From contig JAFEGX010000052.1 in assembly GCA_018239675.1 (NCBI GenBank), positions 1 through 39,674 on the forward strand: 39,674 nucleotides of DNA, read 5' to 3'. Below, piece by piece: positions 32,849 through 39,674 of the stretch. Origin of the DNA: Verrucomicrobiota bacterium (lineage in GTDB: Bacteria; Verrucomicrobiota; Verrucomicrobiia; Opitutales; Opitutaceae). The position numbers were made by a program, and so were the translations under genes. Under the pieces are notes generated by a model. That model was given only the letters and a program-made list of their open reading frames with translations. It was not told the origin of the DNA and ran no database searches. The stretch's first letter is position 1. Every line of letters starts with the position of its first letter.

Positions 32849-34029
32849 TCGAGCTTCTTCAGCATCTCGCGGCAGACCTCCGCGGTGAGCGGCAGGTACT
32901 TGCCGTCGCGCATTACCGCCTCCTGGCCCTCGCGGCTGACGATGAAGCGCAGGTACTCCCGCACCATCGGGTCCATCGGATTGTCGCAGTAGGCGTAGAT
33001 CTCGTCAGAGAGCGGATACCGCCGGCTCCGGATGTTTTCCAAGGTGTACGCGTAGTACGGGCCACCGGCGGTGCGGGCGAGTTCGAGCACCTTGAGTTCC
33101 TTGGGCAAGTTCTTCCCGACCGGCGCCGCGACGTACGCGATGCCATAGCGGTCCTTGACCAGGTCGTCATTCAGCCCGCGCTTCAGGGCGCCGAAACCCA
33201 TGCCGCTCTCGGCGGCGGATTTCCCGGTGTCCACGTAGTTCGCGTAGATGCGGAGCTTCTCGTTCCACTTGTCGCTGCCCTGGAGGATCGCGTCGGAAAT
33301 CTCCACCGCCTGGTGGTAGCGCTGGTTCAGGCCGTAGGGGATGATCTCCCGGTTCGCCCATTCACCCGTGAGTCCAAGCTGGCCCCACGTGCGGAGGTTT
33401 TTCTCCGGACCGCGGGCGAATTCCGGGTGCCAGTCGGTGCCGACCCACCCTCCCAGCCGCTCGGCGCCGAAAATCCCGTCGAGCTGCTCGAGCGTGATCC
33501 GGGTGAGCGGGTTGTCCTGGTGGACGACGATGCCGAACGCCGGCTGCCAGCCCGTGACGTCGTAGGAGCCCGTGGCGATGACAATTTCGAGCGGGTCACG
33601 GCCCTTGTAGCGCTGGTAGAGCTGCAGTTCCTCCGTGGTGATCTTGCGCCCCATTCCGAGATCGGAAACGCCGAAGACCAGCGACGGCACCGCCGCACGG
33701 GTCGTCAGCATGTGATACTCGAATTTCACACCGGGATGGTATTTCTGGAACGCCTTTTCCCAGTACTCGCCGACGTTGCCGTCCACGATGTAGTTGCTGC
33801 CCCAGAGGCGAATCGTGCCGGTCACCTTCTGCCTGGGCACATAGGCCGGCAGGTCGCCGAGATCCCACTGGTTCGCGGGATAGTAGGCTTTCTTGCCCTT
33901 CTTGACCAGGCCCTCCGCCCGGGCCTTCTGCATGCCGAGGCCGGAGGTGTCCTGGTTGGCGGGCTGGGCCGGCAGGAGCGCGCCAGCCGCTACGGCCAGC
34001 ACGAGGGAGATGATTGCTCGGGTGTTCAT
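32845..34029 (-). CDS. PstS-like periplasmic binding protein 5
   Basis: A 394-residue secreted protein (signal peptide about 1-22, LLPAQPA). After a charged spacer (ARAEGLVKKGKKAYYPANQW) comes the fold with LPAYVPRQKVTGTIRLWG, LGMGRKITTEELQLYQRYKG, DNPLTRITLEQLDGIFGAE and RTWGQLGLTGEWANREIIPYG. At the ligand loop it reads NQRYHQAVEI. Protein and DNA are strikingly similar to the next gene upstream (34040-35233), including identical long stretches around the DWHPEFARGPEKN insertion, so the pair is a recent tandem duplication. It lies 10 bases from that gene. Confidence 0.84.
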   Translation of the reverse strand: MNTRAIISLVLAVAAGALLPAQPANQDTSGLGMQKARAEGLVKKGKKAYYPANQWDLGDLPAYVPRQKVTGTIRLWGSNYIVDGNVGEYWEKAFQKYHPGVKFEYHMLTTRAAVPSLVFGVSDLGMGRKITTEELQLYQRYKGRDPLEIVIATGSYDVTGWQPAFGIVVHQDNPLTRITLEQLDGIFGAERLGGWVGTDWHPEFARGPEKNLRTWGQLGLTGEWANREIIPYGLNQRYHQAVEISDAILQGSDKWNEKLRIYANYVDTGKSAAESGMGFGALKRGLNDDLVKDRYGIAYVAAPVGKNLPKELKVLELARTAGGPYYAYTLENIRSRRYPLSDEIYAYCDNPMDPMVREYLRFIVSREGQEAVMRDGKYLPLTAEVCREMLKKLE

Positions 34030-34039
34030 GGCATGGGGT

Positions 34040-35233
34040 TCAGTCGAGTTTCCGGAGTTGCTCCCTCACGGCCTCGGCCGTGAGCGGAAGGTATTTGCCG
34101 TCGCGCATGACCGCCTCCTGCCCTTCCCGGCTGAGGATGAACCGGAGGTATTCGCGCACCTTCGGGTCCAGCGGCGCGTCGCAGTAGGCATAGATCTCGT
34201 CGTGCAGCGGATATTTCCGGCTGCGCAGGTTCTCGATCGTGTAGGCGTAGTACGGGCCCGCGGAGGTTTCCGCGACCTCCAGCAGCTTGAGCTCCGGCGG
34301 CAAATTCGGGCCAACCGGCGAGCCGACATAGGCGATGCCGGAGGGATCGCGGACCAGGTCCTCGTTTAGTCCGCGCTTGAGGCGGCCGAATCCCATCGAG
34401 CTGCCCTTGCCGTCGGCGTCGGCCGCCGCGTAGTTGGCATAGATCCGCAGGCGCTCGTTCCACTTGTCGCTGCCGGCAAGGATGCGGTCCGACATCCACG
34501 ACGCCTGGCTATAGCGCTGGTTGAGCCCGTAGGGCGTGATCGCCCGGTCGGCCCACTCGCCGGTCAGGCCCAGCTGACCCCAGCGCCGCAGGTTCTTCTC
34601 GGGTCCGCGGGCGAACTCCGGGTGCCAGTCGGTGCCGACCCACCCGCCCAGCCGCTCGGCGCCGAAGATCCCGTCCAGCTGTTCGAGCGTGATCCGCGCG
34701 AGGGGGTTGTCCCGGTGCACCACGATGCCGAAGCCCGGATTCCAGCCGGTGACGTTGTACGAGCCCGTGGCCACGACGATTTCGCGCGGGTCGCGGTTCT
34801 TGTAGCGCTGGTAGAGCTGCAGCTCCTCCGTCTTGATTTTCCGGCCAATGCCGACGTCCGCCACCCCGAAGACCAGCGACGGCACGGCGGCCCTGGTCGT
34901 GAGCATGTGATACTCGAATTTTGCGCCCGGCTGAAACTTCTGGAACGCCTTTTCCCAATACTCCGCGAGGTTGCCGTCGACGAGGTAGTTACTCCCCCAA
35001 AGCCGGATCGTGCCCGCGACCGTCTGGTCCGGAACGTAGGCGGGCAGGTCAGACAGGTCCCATTTGTCGGCCGGATAGTAGGCCTTCTTGCCCTTGAGCC
35101 TGAGACCCTCGGCCCGCGCCTCCTGCATCGCGAGACCGCTGGAGTCACGGGCCGCGTTCTTGGCCGGGAGCGCCGCGGCCGAAAAGACGAGCGCTCCGGC
35201 GAGACCAAACAGCAGGCTCAGCCGCAGCTTCAT
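34040..35233 (-). CDS. PstS-like periplasmic binding protein 6 (tandem twin of 5)
   Basis: A 397-residue secreted protein (signal peptide about 1-22, FSAAALPA). The start at 35233 overlaps the upstream gene as ATGA; the frame is open further upstream but only as an out-of-frame shadow. It shares with protein 5 the spacer KGKKAYYPADKW, GRKIKTEELQLYQRYKN, GWVGTDWHPEFARGPEKN and RRWGQLGLTGEWADRAITPYG. The loop reads NQRYSQASWM, again without SGT. Differences from the twin cluster around that loop and the following helix, as expected if ligand preference is what diverges. Confidence 0.84.
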   Translation of the reverse strand: MKLRLSLLFGLAGALVFSAAALPAKNAARDSSGLAMQEARAEGLRLKGKKAYYPADKWDLSDLPAYVPDQTVAGTIRLWGSNYLVDGNLAEYWEKAFQKFQPGAKFEYHMLTTRAAVPSLVFGVADVGIGRKIKTEELQLYQRYKNRDPREIVVATGSYNVTGWNPGFGIVVHRDNPLARITLEQLDGIFGAERLGGWVGTDWHPEFARGPEKNLRRWGQLGLTGEWADRAITPYGLNQRYSQASWMSDRILAGSDKWNERLRIYANYAAADADGKGSSMGFGRLKRGLNEDLVRDPSGIAYVGSPVGPNLPPELKLLEVAETSAGPYYAYTIENLRSRKYPLHDEIYAYCDAPLDPKVREYLRFILSREGQEAVMRDGKYLPLTAEAVREQLRKLD

Positions 35234-36408
35234 GGGAGTTTCTCGAGCTGCTCCTTCGCCATTTTCGCCGTGAGCGGGAGGTACTTGCCGTCGCGCTGGA
35301 CCTCGGCCTGGCCCTCCTGGCTCACGATGAACCGGAGGAACTCCCGCACCATCGGGTCCATCTTTTGCCCGGGCAGGACCGTCGTGTAGAAATAGACCTG
35401 GGTCCGCAGCGGGTAGGAGCCGTTCTGGACGTTGTCGATGGTGTGTTCCACCAGCGGACCGCCGCCCGCGCCAATGGCGAGGCGCTTGATGTGGGGACGC
35501 TCGCCGCGGTAGCGGTTGAAGCCGATGGCGTACTTGTCCCGGCCGATCGCGTCGGTGATCTGGTCGGCCTCGATGTGGCGCTTGCCGTCCGGAGCCATGT
35601 AGTTCCCGTAGGCCTTGATCGTTTCGTTCCACTTGTCGCTGCCCTTGAGGACCAGGTCGCAGAACGCCGTGGCGGTGTTGTAGCGGATGGCGAAGCCGTA
35701 CACATGGATCGGCTGGTCCGCCCACTCGCCGGTCAGGCCGAGCTGTCCCCAGGTGCGGATGTTCTTCTCGGGCCCGCGGGCGAGGTCGGGCCGCCAGTTC
35801 GTGCCGACCCAGCCGCCCTCGCGTTCAGCGCCGAAGATCCCGTCGAGCTGTTCCATCGTGAGGCCCTTGAGGGGATTCTGGTCGTTGACGATGATCGTGA
35901 AGGAATTCTCCCAGCCACCGACGTCGAAGGAACCGGTGACGGCCGCGATTTCGACCGGGTCGCAATTCTTCATGCGCTCGTAGGCAAGCAGGTCGTAGAA
36001 GCCGGGCCGGTGGGAAAAGATCAGGTCGGCCTGATTGTAGTCGAGCGCACCAAACGAGCCGGCGGATGTCGGCAGGTAGTACGAGATGCGGATGCCGGGC
36101 TGGAACTTCGCGAACGCCTTGGCCCAGTACTCGCCGAGCAGCCCGTCGGCGATGTAGTTGTTGCCATGGATCTTGAGCCAGCCCGTAAGCAGCTTTTCCG
36201 GCTGGTAGTGCGGCAGCGCGCTGAGATCGAACCGCGGCTGGTAGTAGGCCTTCTCGCCCCGCTCTCGGACGATGCGGAAGTGGTCGGCCTGCGCCTTGAG
36301 GGCGTTGATCGTGTCAGGCGAGGCGTCATCTGCGGCGCGGACCGGCGGCAGCGGAGCGGCGAGCAGCACCGCGGCCGCGGCGAGGGTGGATTGTGCGATG
36401 ATTCTCAT
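35230..36408 (-). CDS. PstS-like periplasmic binding protein 7
   Basis: A 392-residue secreted protein (signal peptide about 1-25, PPVRAAD). A helical spacer (INALKAQADHFRIVRERGEK) precedes LSALPHYQPEKLLTGWLKIHG, ADLIFSHRPGFYDLLAYERM, DQNPLKGLTMEQLDGIFGAE and RTWGQLGLTGEWADQPIHVYG. The ligand loop reads AIRYNTATAF. It is the first gene of the tightly packed set 36408 to 30278. The 145-base gap upstream carries repeat fragments and no CTGAA triplet, so it may rely on read-through from the fusion gene before it. Confidence 0.83.
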   Translation of the reverse strand: MRIIAQSTLAAAAVLLAAPLPPVRAADDASPDTINALKAQADHFRIVRERGEKAYYQPRFDLSALPHYQPEKLLTGWLKIHGNNYIADGLLGEYWAKAFAKFQPGIRISYYLPTSAGSFGALDYNQADLIFSHRPGFYDLLAYERMKNCDPVEIAAVTGSFDVGGWENSFTIIVNDQNPLKGLTMEQLDGIFGAEREGGWVGTNWRPDLARGPEKNIRTWGQLGLTGEWADQPIHVYGFAIRYNTATAFCDLVLKGSDKWNETIKAYGNYMAPDGKRHIEADQITDAIGRDKYAIGFNRYRGERPHIKRLAIGAGGGPLVEHTIDNVQNGSYPLRTQVYFYTTVLPGQKMDPMVREFLRFIVSQEGQAEVQRDGKYLPLTAKMAKEQLEKLP

Positions 36409-36419
36409 GAGGGGTTCGG

Positions 36420-36530
36420 GGACCTGCCCTGAGCGGGTCGAAGGCCTGGCCTGAGGTTTGGTTTCACCACGGAAGTCACGAAACCCAAGCGGGGCTGGTC
36501 TTCGCGACGTTTGCGGTCGATCCGGATCGG
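36420..36530. repeat. intergenic repeat fragments
   Basis: CCTGAGCGGGTCGAAGGCC (36429-36447) is a near-palindromic motif of a type seen dispersed between genes in many bacteria (recall). It is followed by TTTCACCACGGAAGTCACGAA (split; about 36463-36481) and TCTTCGCGACGTTTGCGG (about 36500-36517), which look like degenerate relatives of the CACGAAG arms at 7510. There is no gene here. Confidence 0.4.
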
Positions 36531-36553
36531 GAGGAACAACCTGAAGCCAAAGC

Positions 36554-38308
36554 CTAGTCCAGTTTCTTGAGCTGCTCCTTCAGGTAGGCCGCGGGGAGCG
36601 GATAGTAGAACCCGACCTTGGCCATGATCTCCTGGCCCTCGCGGCTGAGCACGAACCGCATGAATTCGCGGGCCCGCGGGTCCAGCGGCCGACCGGGCGC
36701 CTTGTTGACGTAGAAGTAGGCGTCGCGGATCAGGGGATAGGTGCGGTTGGCGACGTTGTCCGGGGTGAGCGCCACCGCCGGTCCGCCGCCGCGCGGGATG
36801 ACCCGCAGTACCTTCAGGTTGGGGTAGTCGTTGACGTGCATCAGGGCGGCGATGCCGATCGCATACCGGTTCGTGGAGAGCATCTCGAGCGGGCGCTCAC
36901 TCGCCACCGCGGCGCCGTCGGCGTCCGGCGTGCACTGCTTTGCCTCGACGTATTCCATGAAGTTGCCGTTCCACTTGTGCGACCAGTGAAACCAGCTCCG
37001 TTCCACCGAGACGGCGAAGCCCGGCGCACAGTAGCCAAACGTCTGGATCTCCTTGCCGGCCCACTCGCCCGTCAGCCCGAGCTGGTCCCAGGTCCGGATG
37101 TTGGTCTCCCGGCCGCGGGCGTATTTCGCGGTGTAGAGGAAATTCCCGTTCACCAGTTCCCAGCCGCCGGAACGCTCGGACCCGAAGGTGCGGTCGAGCT
37201 GGTCCACCGAGATCTCCTCCAGCGGATTGTCCTTGTTGACCACGATGGCCCAGGCAAAGAGCGAGCCGCGCTTCTCATAGCCGCCGGTCGCCACCGAGAT
37301 CTCGGTCGGCATGTAGCCGAACGTGTTGAAGAACGGCATCTGGTCCGTGATCTTCGCGTCGTCACCCATCGGGGCGACGTCGGAGATCCCGCAATAGAGG
37401 CCGGCGATGCCGCCCTCGCTGCTGGTCATGAAGTTCGTCGAGACCCGCGCCTCGGGATGGAACCGCGCGAACGCCTCCGCCAGCTGCGGCACCGCGTTCT
37501 TGAGCTCGCTGCCCACGATGCGCACGGCCCCCACGATCCGCACCTCCGGCACGTAGGCCGGCAGGTCGCCGAGATCCGGCGGCGGCAGCTCGGTGTAGGT
37601 CGCGAACGTGCCGCCGTCGTCGGTGCGGAGCCGGTCCTTGACCGGCTGGAACTGCGCGTAGGTCGGGACCGTCGCCATCAGCTTCTCGCGGATCGCCTTT
37701 TTCACCGCGACATTGCGCTCGAAAGCCACGGGATCGCGGTACTCGAGGACGGCCAGGGCGTTCACCTTGCCGACCTCGCCGTGCTCGAGGTACATCGTGT
37801 ACCGGACCAGGTTCTTGGCGGCCCGCTGGGCCTCGTACAGCGGCTTCAGGTAGCCCTGCGCGAACTCGTCGTAGCGCGCCGGCGACACGGTGGGCGTGTA
37901 GGCATTGACGATGAAGACCGAGTGGTTCGAGTCGCGCGGCGAGATCTCGCCGTGGACGAGCGCATCGGCGCGGCGCACGATCAGGCCCGGGGGCAGCGCC
38001 GGGGCGGCCTGGCTGGCCCACGCCTCGTACGCGGCATTGCTCGGAAACTCGAGCACGGTGAGGGACTCGAAGCCGGCCTTGCCCCCGGCCTTCTCGGCCC
38101 GGGCCTGTGTCAGGTGGAGCACGCCGGCCACCTGGCCCGACTGCCGCCACTTGGACAGGAGCGGCGCGAGGCTGTCCGGCACCGGGGCGCCGGCCGGCGT
38201 GCGGACCAGCACGACGTTTTGGGCGGCGGAGGCGAGGCTCGCGGCCAGGACCATTCCGAGGACGGCGCGCAGCATGGAGCGAGAGACACGGGCCAAACGG
38301 TTTTTCAT
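36554..38308 (-). CDS. fusion: two ferredoxin-fold (DABB-like) domains + PstS-like domain
   Basis: A 584-residue secreted protein, the longest single-fold copy. After a signal peptide (about 1-28, LASAAQ) come two repeats of about 90-95 residues, around 29-120 and 128-222. Each has the strand-helix-strand pattern of dimeric alpha/beta-barrel proteins (GFESLTVLEFPSNAAYEAWA in the first; KVNALAVLEYRDPVAFERN in the second). The PstS-like domain starts near 244 with LGDLPAYVPEVRIVGAVRIVG, given in part, and has RTWDQLGLTGEWAGKEIQTFG and REFMRFVLSREGQEIM. Its ligand loop reads CAPGFAVSV. Such a fusion is not one I know. It is the first gene behind operator D with a leader of about 50 bases. Confidence 0.82.
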   Translation of the reverse strand: MKNRLARVSRSMLRAVLGMVLAASLASAAQNVVLVRTPAGAPVPDSLAPLLSKWRQSGQVAGVLHLTQARAEKAGGKAGFESLTVLEFPSNAAYEAWASQAAPALPPGLIVRRADALVHGEISPRDSNHSVFIVNAYTPTVSPARYDEFAQGYLKPLYEAQRAAKNLVRYTMYLEHGEVGKVNALAVLEYRDPVAFERNVAVKKAIREKLMATVPTYAQFQPVKDRLRTDDGGTFATYTELPPPDLGDLPAYVPEVRIVGAVRIVGSELKNAVPQLAEAFARFHPEARVSTNFMTSSEGGIAGLYCGISDVAPMGDDAKITDQMPFFNTFGYMPTEISVATGGYEKRGSLFAWAIVVNKDNPLEEISVDQLDRTFGSERSGGWELVNGNFLYTAKYARGRETNIRTWDQLGLTGEWAGKEIQTFGYCAPGFAVSVERSWFHWSHKWNGNFMEYVEAKQCTPDADGAAVASERPLEMLSTNRYAIGIAALMHVNDYPNLKVLRVIPRGGGPAVALTPDNVANRTYPLIRDAYFYVNKAPGRPLDPRAREFMRFVLSREGQEIMAKVGFYYPLPAAYLKEQLKKLD

Positions 38309-38363
38309 GGGGAGAAACGGGGATGGGCATCACTCCGGTGAGACCGGAGCTGCCGGTTGCGGA

Positions 38364-38406
38364 AGGCTACGCGCCCCGGCTGAAGGCAGCCTGAATCCTG
38401 CCTGAA
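38364..38406 (-). promoter_or_regulatory. operator D: three CTGAA repeats at 11-bp spacing
   Basis: CTGAA occurs at 38380-38384, 38391-38395 and 38402-38406, exactly 11 bases apart, between the dctA-like stop and the fusion gene. Toward the fusion gene the last TTCAG is followed by 10 bases and TAGCCT (38369-38364), matching the layout of operator A (TAGGCT). It is the cleanest copy together with A. Confidence 0.7.
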
Positions 38407-38412
38407 ATTCCG

Positions 38413-39674
38413 TTAACCGCCCGGCGATTCCGGCGGCGGCTGGCGCAGCACCGCCCCCGCCCGCCGGGGATCGAACTCGCCGTCCCAACGGGCGACGACG
38501 AGCGTCGCGACCGTGTTGCCGATGAAATTGGTGACCGCCCGCGCCTCGGACATGAACCGGTCCACCCCGAGAATCAGCGCCATCCCGGCCACGGGCACCT
38601 TGCCGGTGGCGGCCAGGGTCGCCGCCAGGACGACGAAGCCGCTGCCGGTCACCCCCGCGGCGCCCTTCGAGGTGATGAGCAGCACGGTGAGCAGGCCCAG
38701 CTGGCTGGCGAGCGAAAGCCCCGTGTCCGTGGCCTGCGCGATGAACAGGGCGGCCATGGTCAGGTAGATGCAGGTGCCGTCGAGGTTGAAGGAATATCCC
38801 GCCGGAACGACGAGGCCCACCACGGGTCGCGCGCAGCCCACCCGCTCCAGCTTGTCCATGAGCCCGGGCAGCGCCGCCTCCGACGACGAGGTGCCGATCA
38901 CGATCAGCAGTTCGTCCCGGATGTACCGGATGATCTTCCACAGGCTGAAGCCCGCGAGGCGCGCCATCAGGCCAAGCACGACCACCACGAAGATGCCGCA
39001 GGTCAGGTAGACGCAGGCCATCAGCTTGGCCAGGGCCGCAAGGGAGCCCAGGCCGTACTTGCCGATGGTGAAGGCCATCGCACCAAACGCCGCCACCGGC
39101 GCCAGGCGCGTGACGATGGAAACGATGCTGAAGAAGAGGCGGGCGACGTCGTGCAGCAGGGCCATCACCGGGCGGGCATGTTCCCCGAGGCGCGCCAGGG
39201 CGAAGCCGGCCAGCAGGGAGACCACGAGCACTTGCAGGATGTCACCGTCCACGAAGGCCCCCACGAACGTGTTCGGGATCAGGTGCAGCATTGAGTCCAC
39301 CGGGTTCATCGCCTGGGCCGCGCCCACGTAGCTCGCGACGGATTTCGTGTCCAGCGACGCGGCGGCGGCATGCACGCCGGCACCGGGCTGGAAATAATTG
39401 GCCACCACCAGGCCGATGATCAGCGCGAGGGTCGTCACGACCTCGAAATAGACCAGCGCCTTCACCCCGACCCGGCCGACCTTCTTCATGTCGCCCATCC
39501 CCGCGATGCCGACGACGACGGTGGTGAAGATGATCGGGGCGATGAGCATCTTGATCAGCTTGATGAAGCCGTCGCCGAGCGGCTTCAGCGGCACCGCCCA
39601 GTCCGGGGCCACCAGGCCCAGCACCACGCCGAGCACGATCGCGCACAGCACCTGGAGATAGAGGCTGGAGAGGA
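38413..39674 (-). CDS. dctA: dicarboxylate/amino acid:cation symporter (5' partial)
   Basis: Inner-membrane Na+ or H+ symporter of the DAACS family, running off the right edge. The visible N-terminus ([17 protein letters not shown]) lacks only some 5-10 residues; the in-frame GTG at 39651 is internal. Landmarks: [18 protein letters not shown] TM (here [19 protein letters not shown]), the serine-rich hairpin [56 protein letters not shown] and [16 protein letters not shown]. These fit C4-dicarboxylate (succinate, fumarate, malate) carriers best; glutamate/aspartate transport is the alternative. Its stop lies 7 bases from operator D. Confidence 0.9.
   Translation of the reverse strand, partial: LSSLYLQVLCAIVLGVVLGLVAPDWAVPLKPLGDGFIKLIKMLIAPIIFTTVVVGIAGMGDMKKVGRVGVKALVYFEVVTTLALIIGLVVANYFQPGAGVHAAAASLDTKSVASYVGAAQAMNPVDSMLHLIPNTFVGAFVDGDILQVLVVSLLAGFALARLGEHARPVMALLHDVARLFFSIVSIVTRLAPVAAFGAMAFTIGKYGLGSLAALAKLMACVYLTCGIFVVVVLGLMARLAGFSLWKIIRYIRDELLIVIGTSSSEAALPGLMDKLERVGCARPVVGLVVPAGYSFNLDGTCIYLTMAALFIAQATDTGLSLASQLGLLTVLLITSKGAAGVTGSGFVVLAATLAATGKVPVAGMALILGVDRFMSEARAVTNFIGNTVATLVVARWDGEFDPRRAGAVLRQPPPESPGG

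Noticed and set aside
36541..36546. Single CTGAAG upstream of binding protein 7
   Set aside because: No second copy at 11 bases on either side; expected by chance.

Overview
The window looks like a chromosomal segment of a high-GC Gram-negative bacterium, most likely Verrucomicrobiota of the Opitutaceae type. This is an inference from gene content and style: outer-membrane porins, very GC-rich third codon positions, few clear Shine-Dalgarno sites, pyruvate:ferredoxin oxidoreductase beside a dihydroorotate-dehydrogenase-like protein, GTP-type PEP carboxykinase, and long hairpin-forming intergenic repeats. No sequence search was run.

Region 1 (1-7455, + strand) is the distal end of a complex I operon: nuoL (5' end outside the window), two different nuoM genes, and nuoN, all joined by ATGA overlaps. 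A small cytosolic histidine-kinase-like ATPase follows. The extra nuoM and a long C-terminal lateral helix in NuoL suggest a complex I with four antiporter-like subunits.

Region 2 (7456-14486) holds a minus-strand set: pyruvate:ferredoxin/flavodoxin oxidoreductase (nifJ), a dihydroorotate-dehydrogenase-like flavoprotein and a GltD-like Fe-S/FAD/NAD(P) oxidoreductase. These are probably the pyruvate-oxidising and electron-handling genes of a facultative or fermentative metabolism. A divergent tRNA-Phe(GAA) gene follows, and hairpin-forming repeats sit between the units.

Region 3 (14746-39674) is the unusual part. After rraA comes a minus-strand unit of a beta-barrel protein, an OprP/OprO-type porin and pckG. 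Divergent from it is a CusR/CusS-class two-component system, followed by a translationally coupled run of a PstS-like protein, a double-domain PstS-like protein and a methyltransferase. On the minus strand a long array carries seven more PstS-like periplasmic proteins, one fused to an N-terminal pair of ferredoxin-fold domains, plus one small secreted protein. Further minus-strand genes are a cytochrome b, a small membrane protein, a citrate/malate-type 2HCT transporter and a secreted ThuA-like protein. A DctA-type dicarboxylate symporter lies at the right edge. In total nine genes encode ten PstS-like domains, with no pstC, pstA, pstB or phoU in the window. Most copies have lost the Ser-Gly-Thr phosphate loop.

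Four transcription units in region 3 carry the same motif just upstream: three direct copies of CTGAA(N) at exactly 11-bp spacing. This is the geometry used by OmpR/PhoB/PmrA-family regulators. The proposed picture (inference) is a self-contained regulon run by the local two-component system. It would join an outer-membrane porin, many periplasmic binding proteins, organic-acid transporters and PEP carboxykinase, either for phosphate acquisition, for carboxylate use, or for a link between the two.
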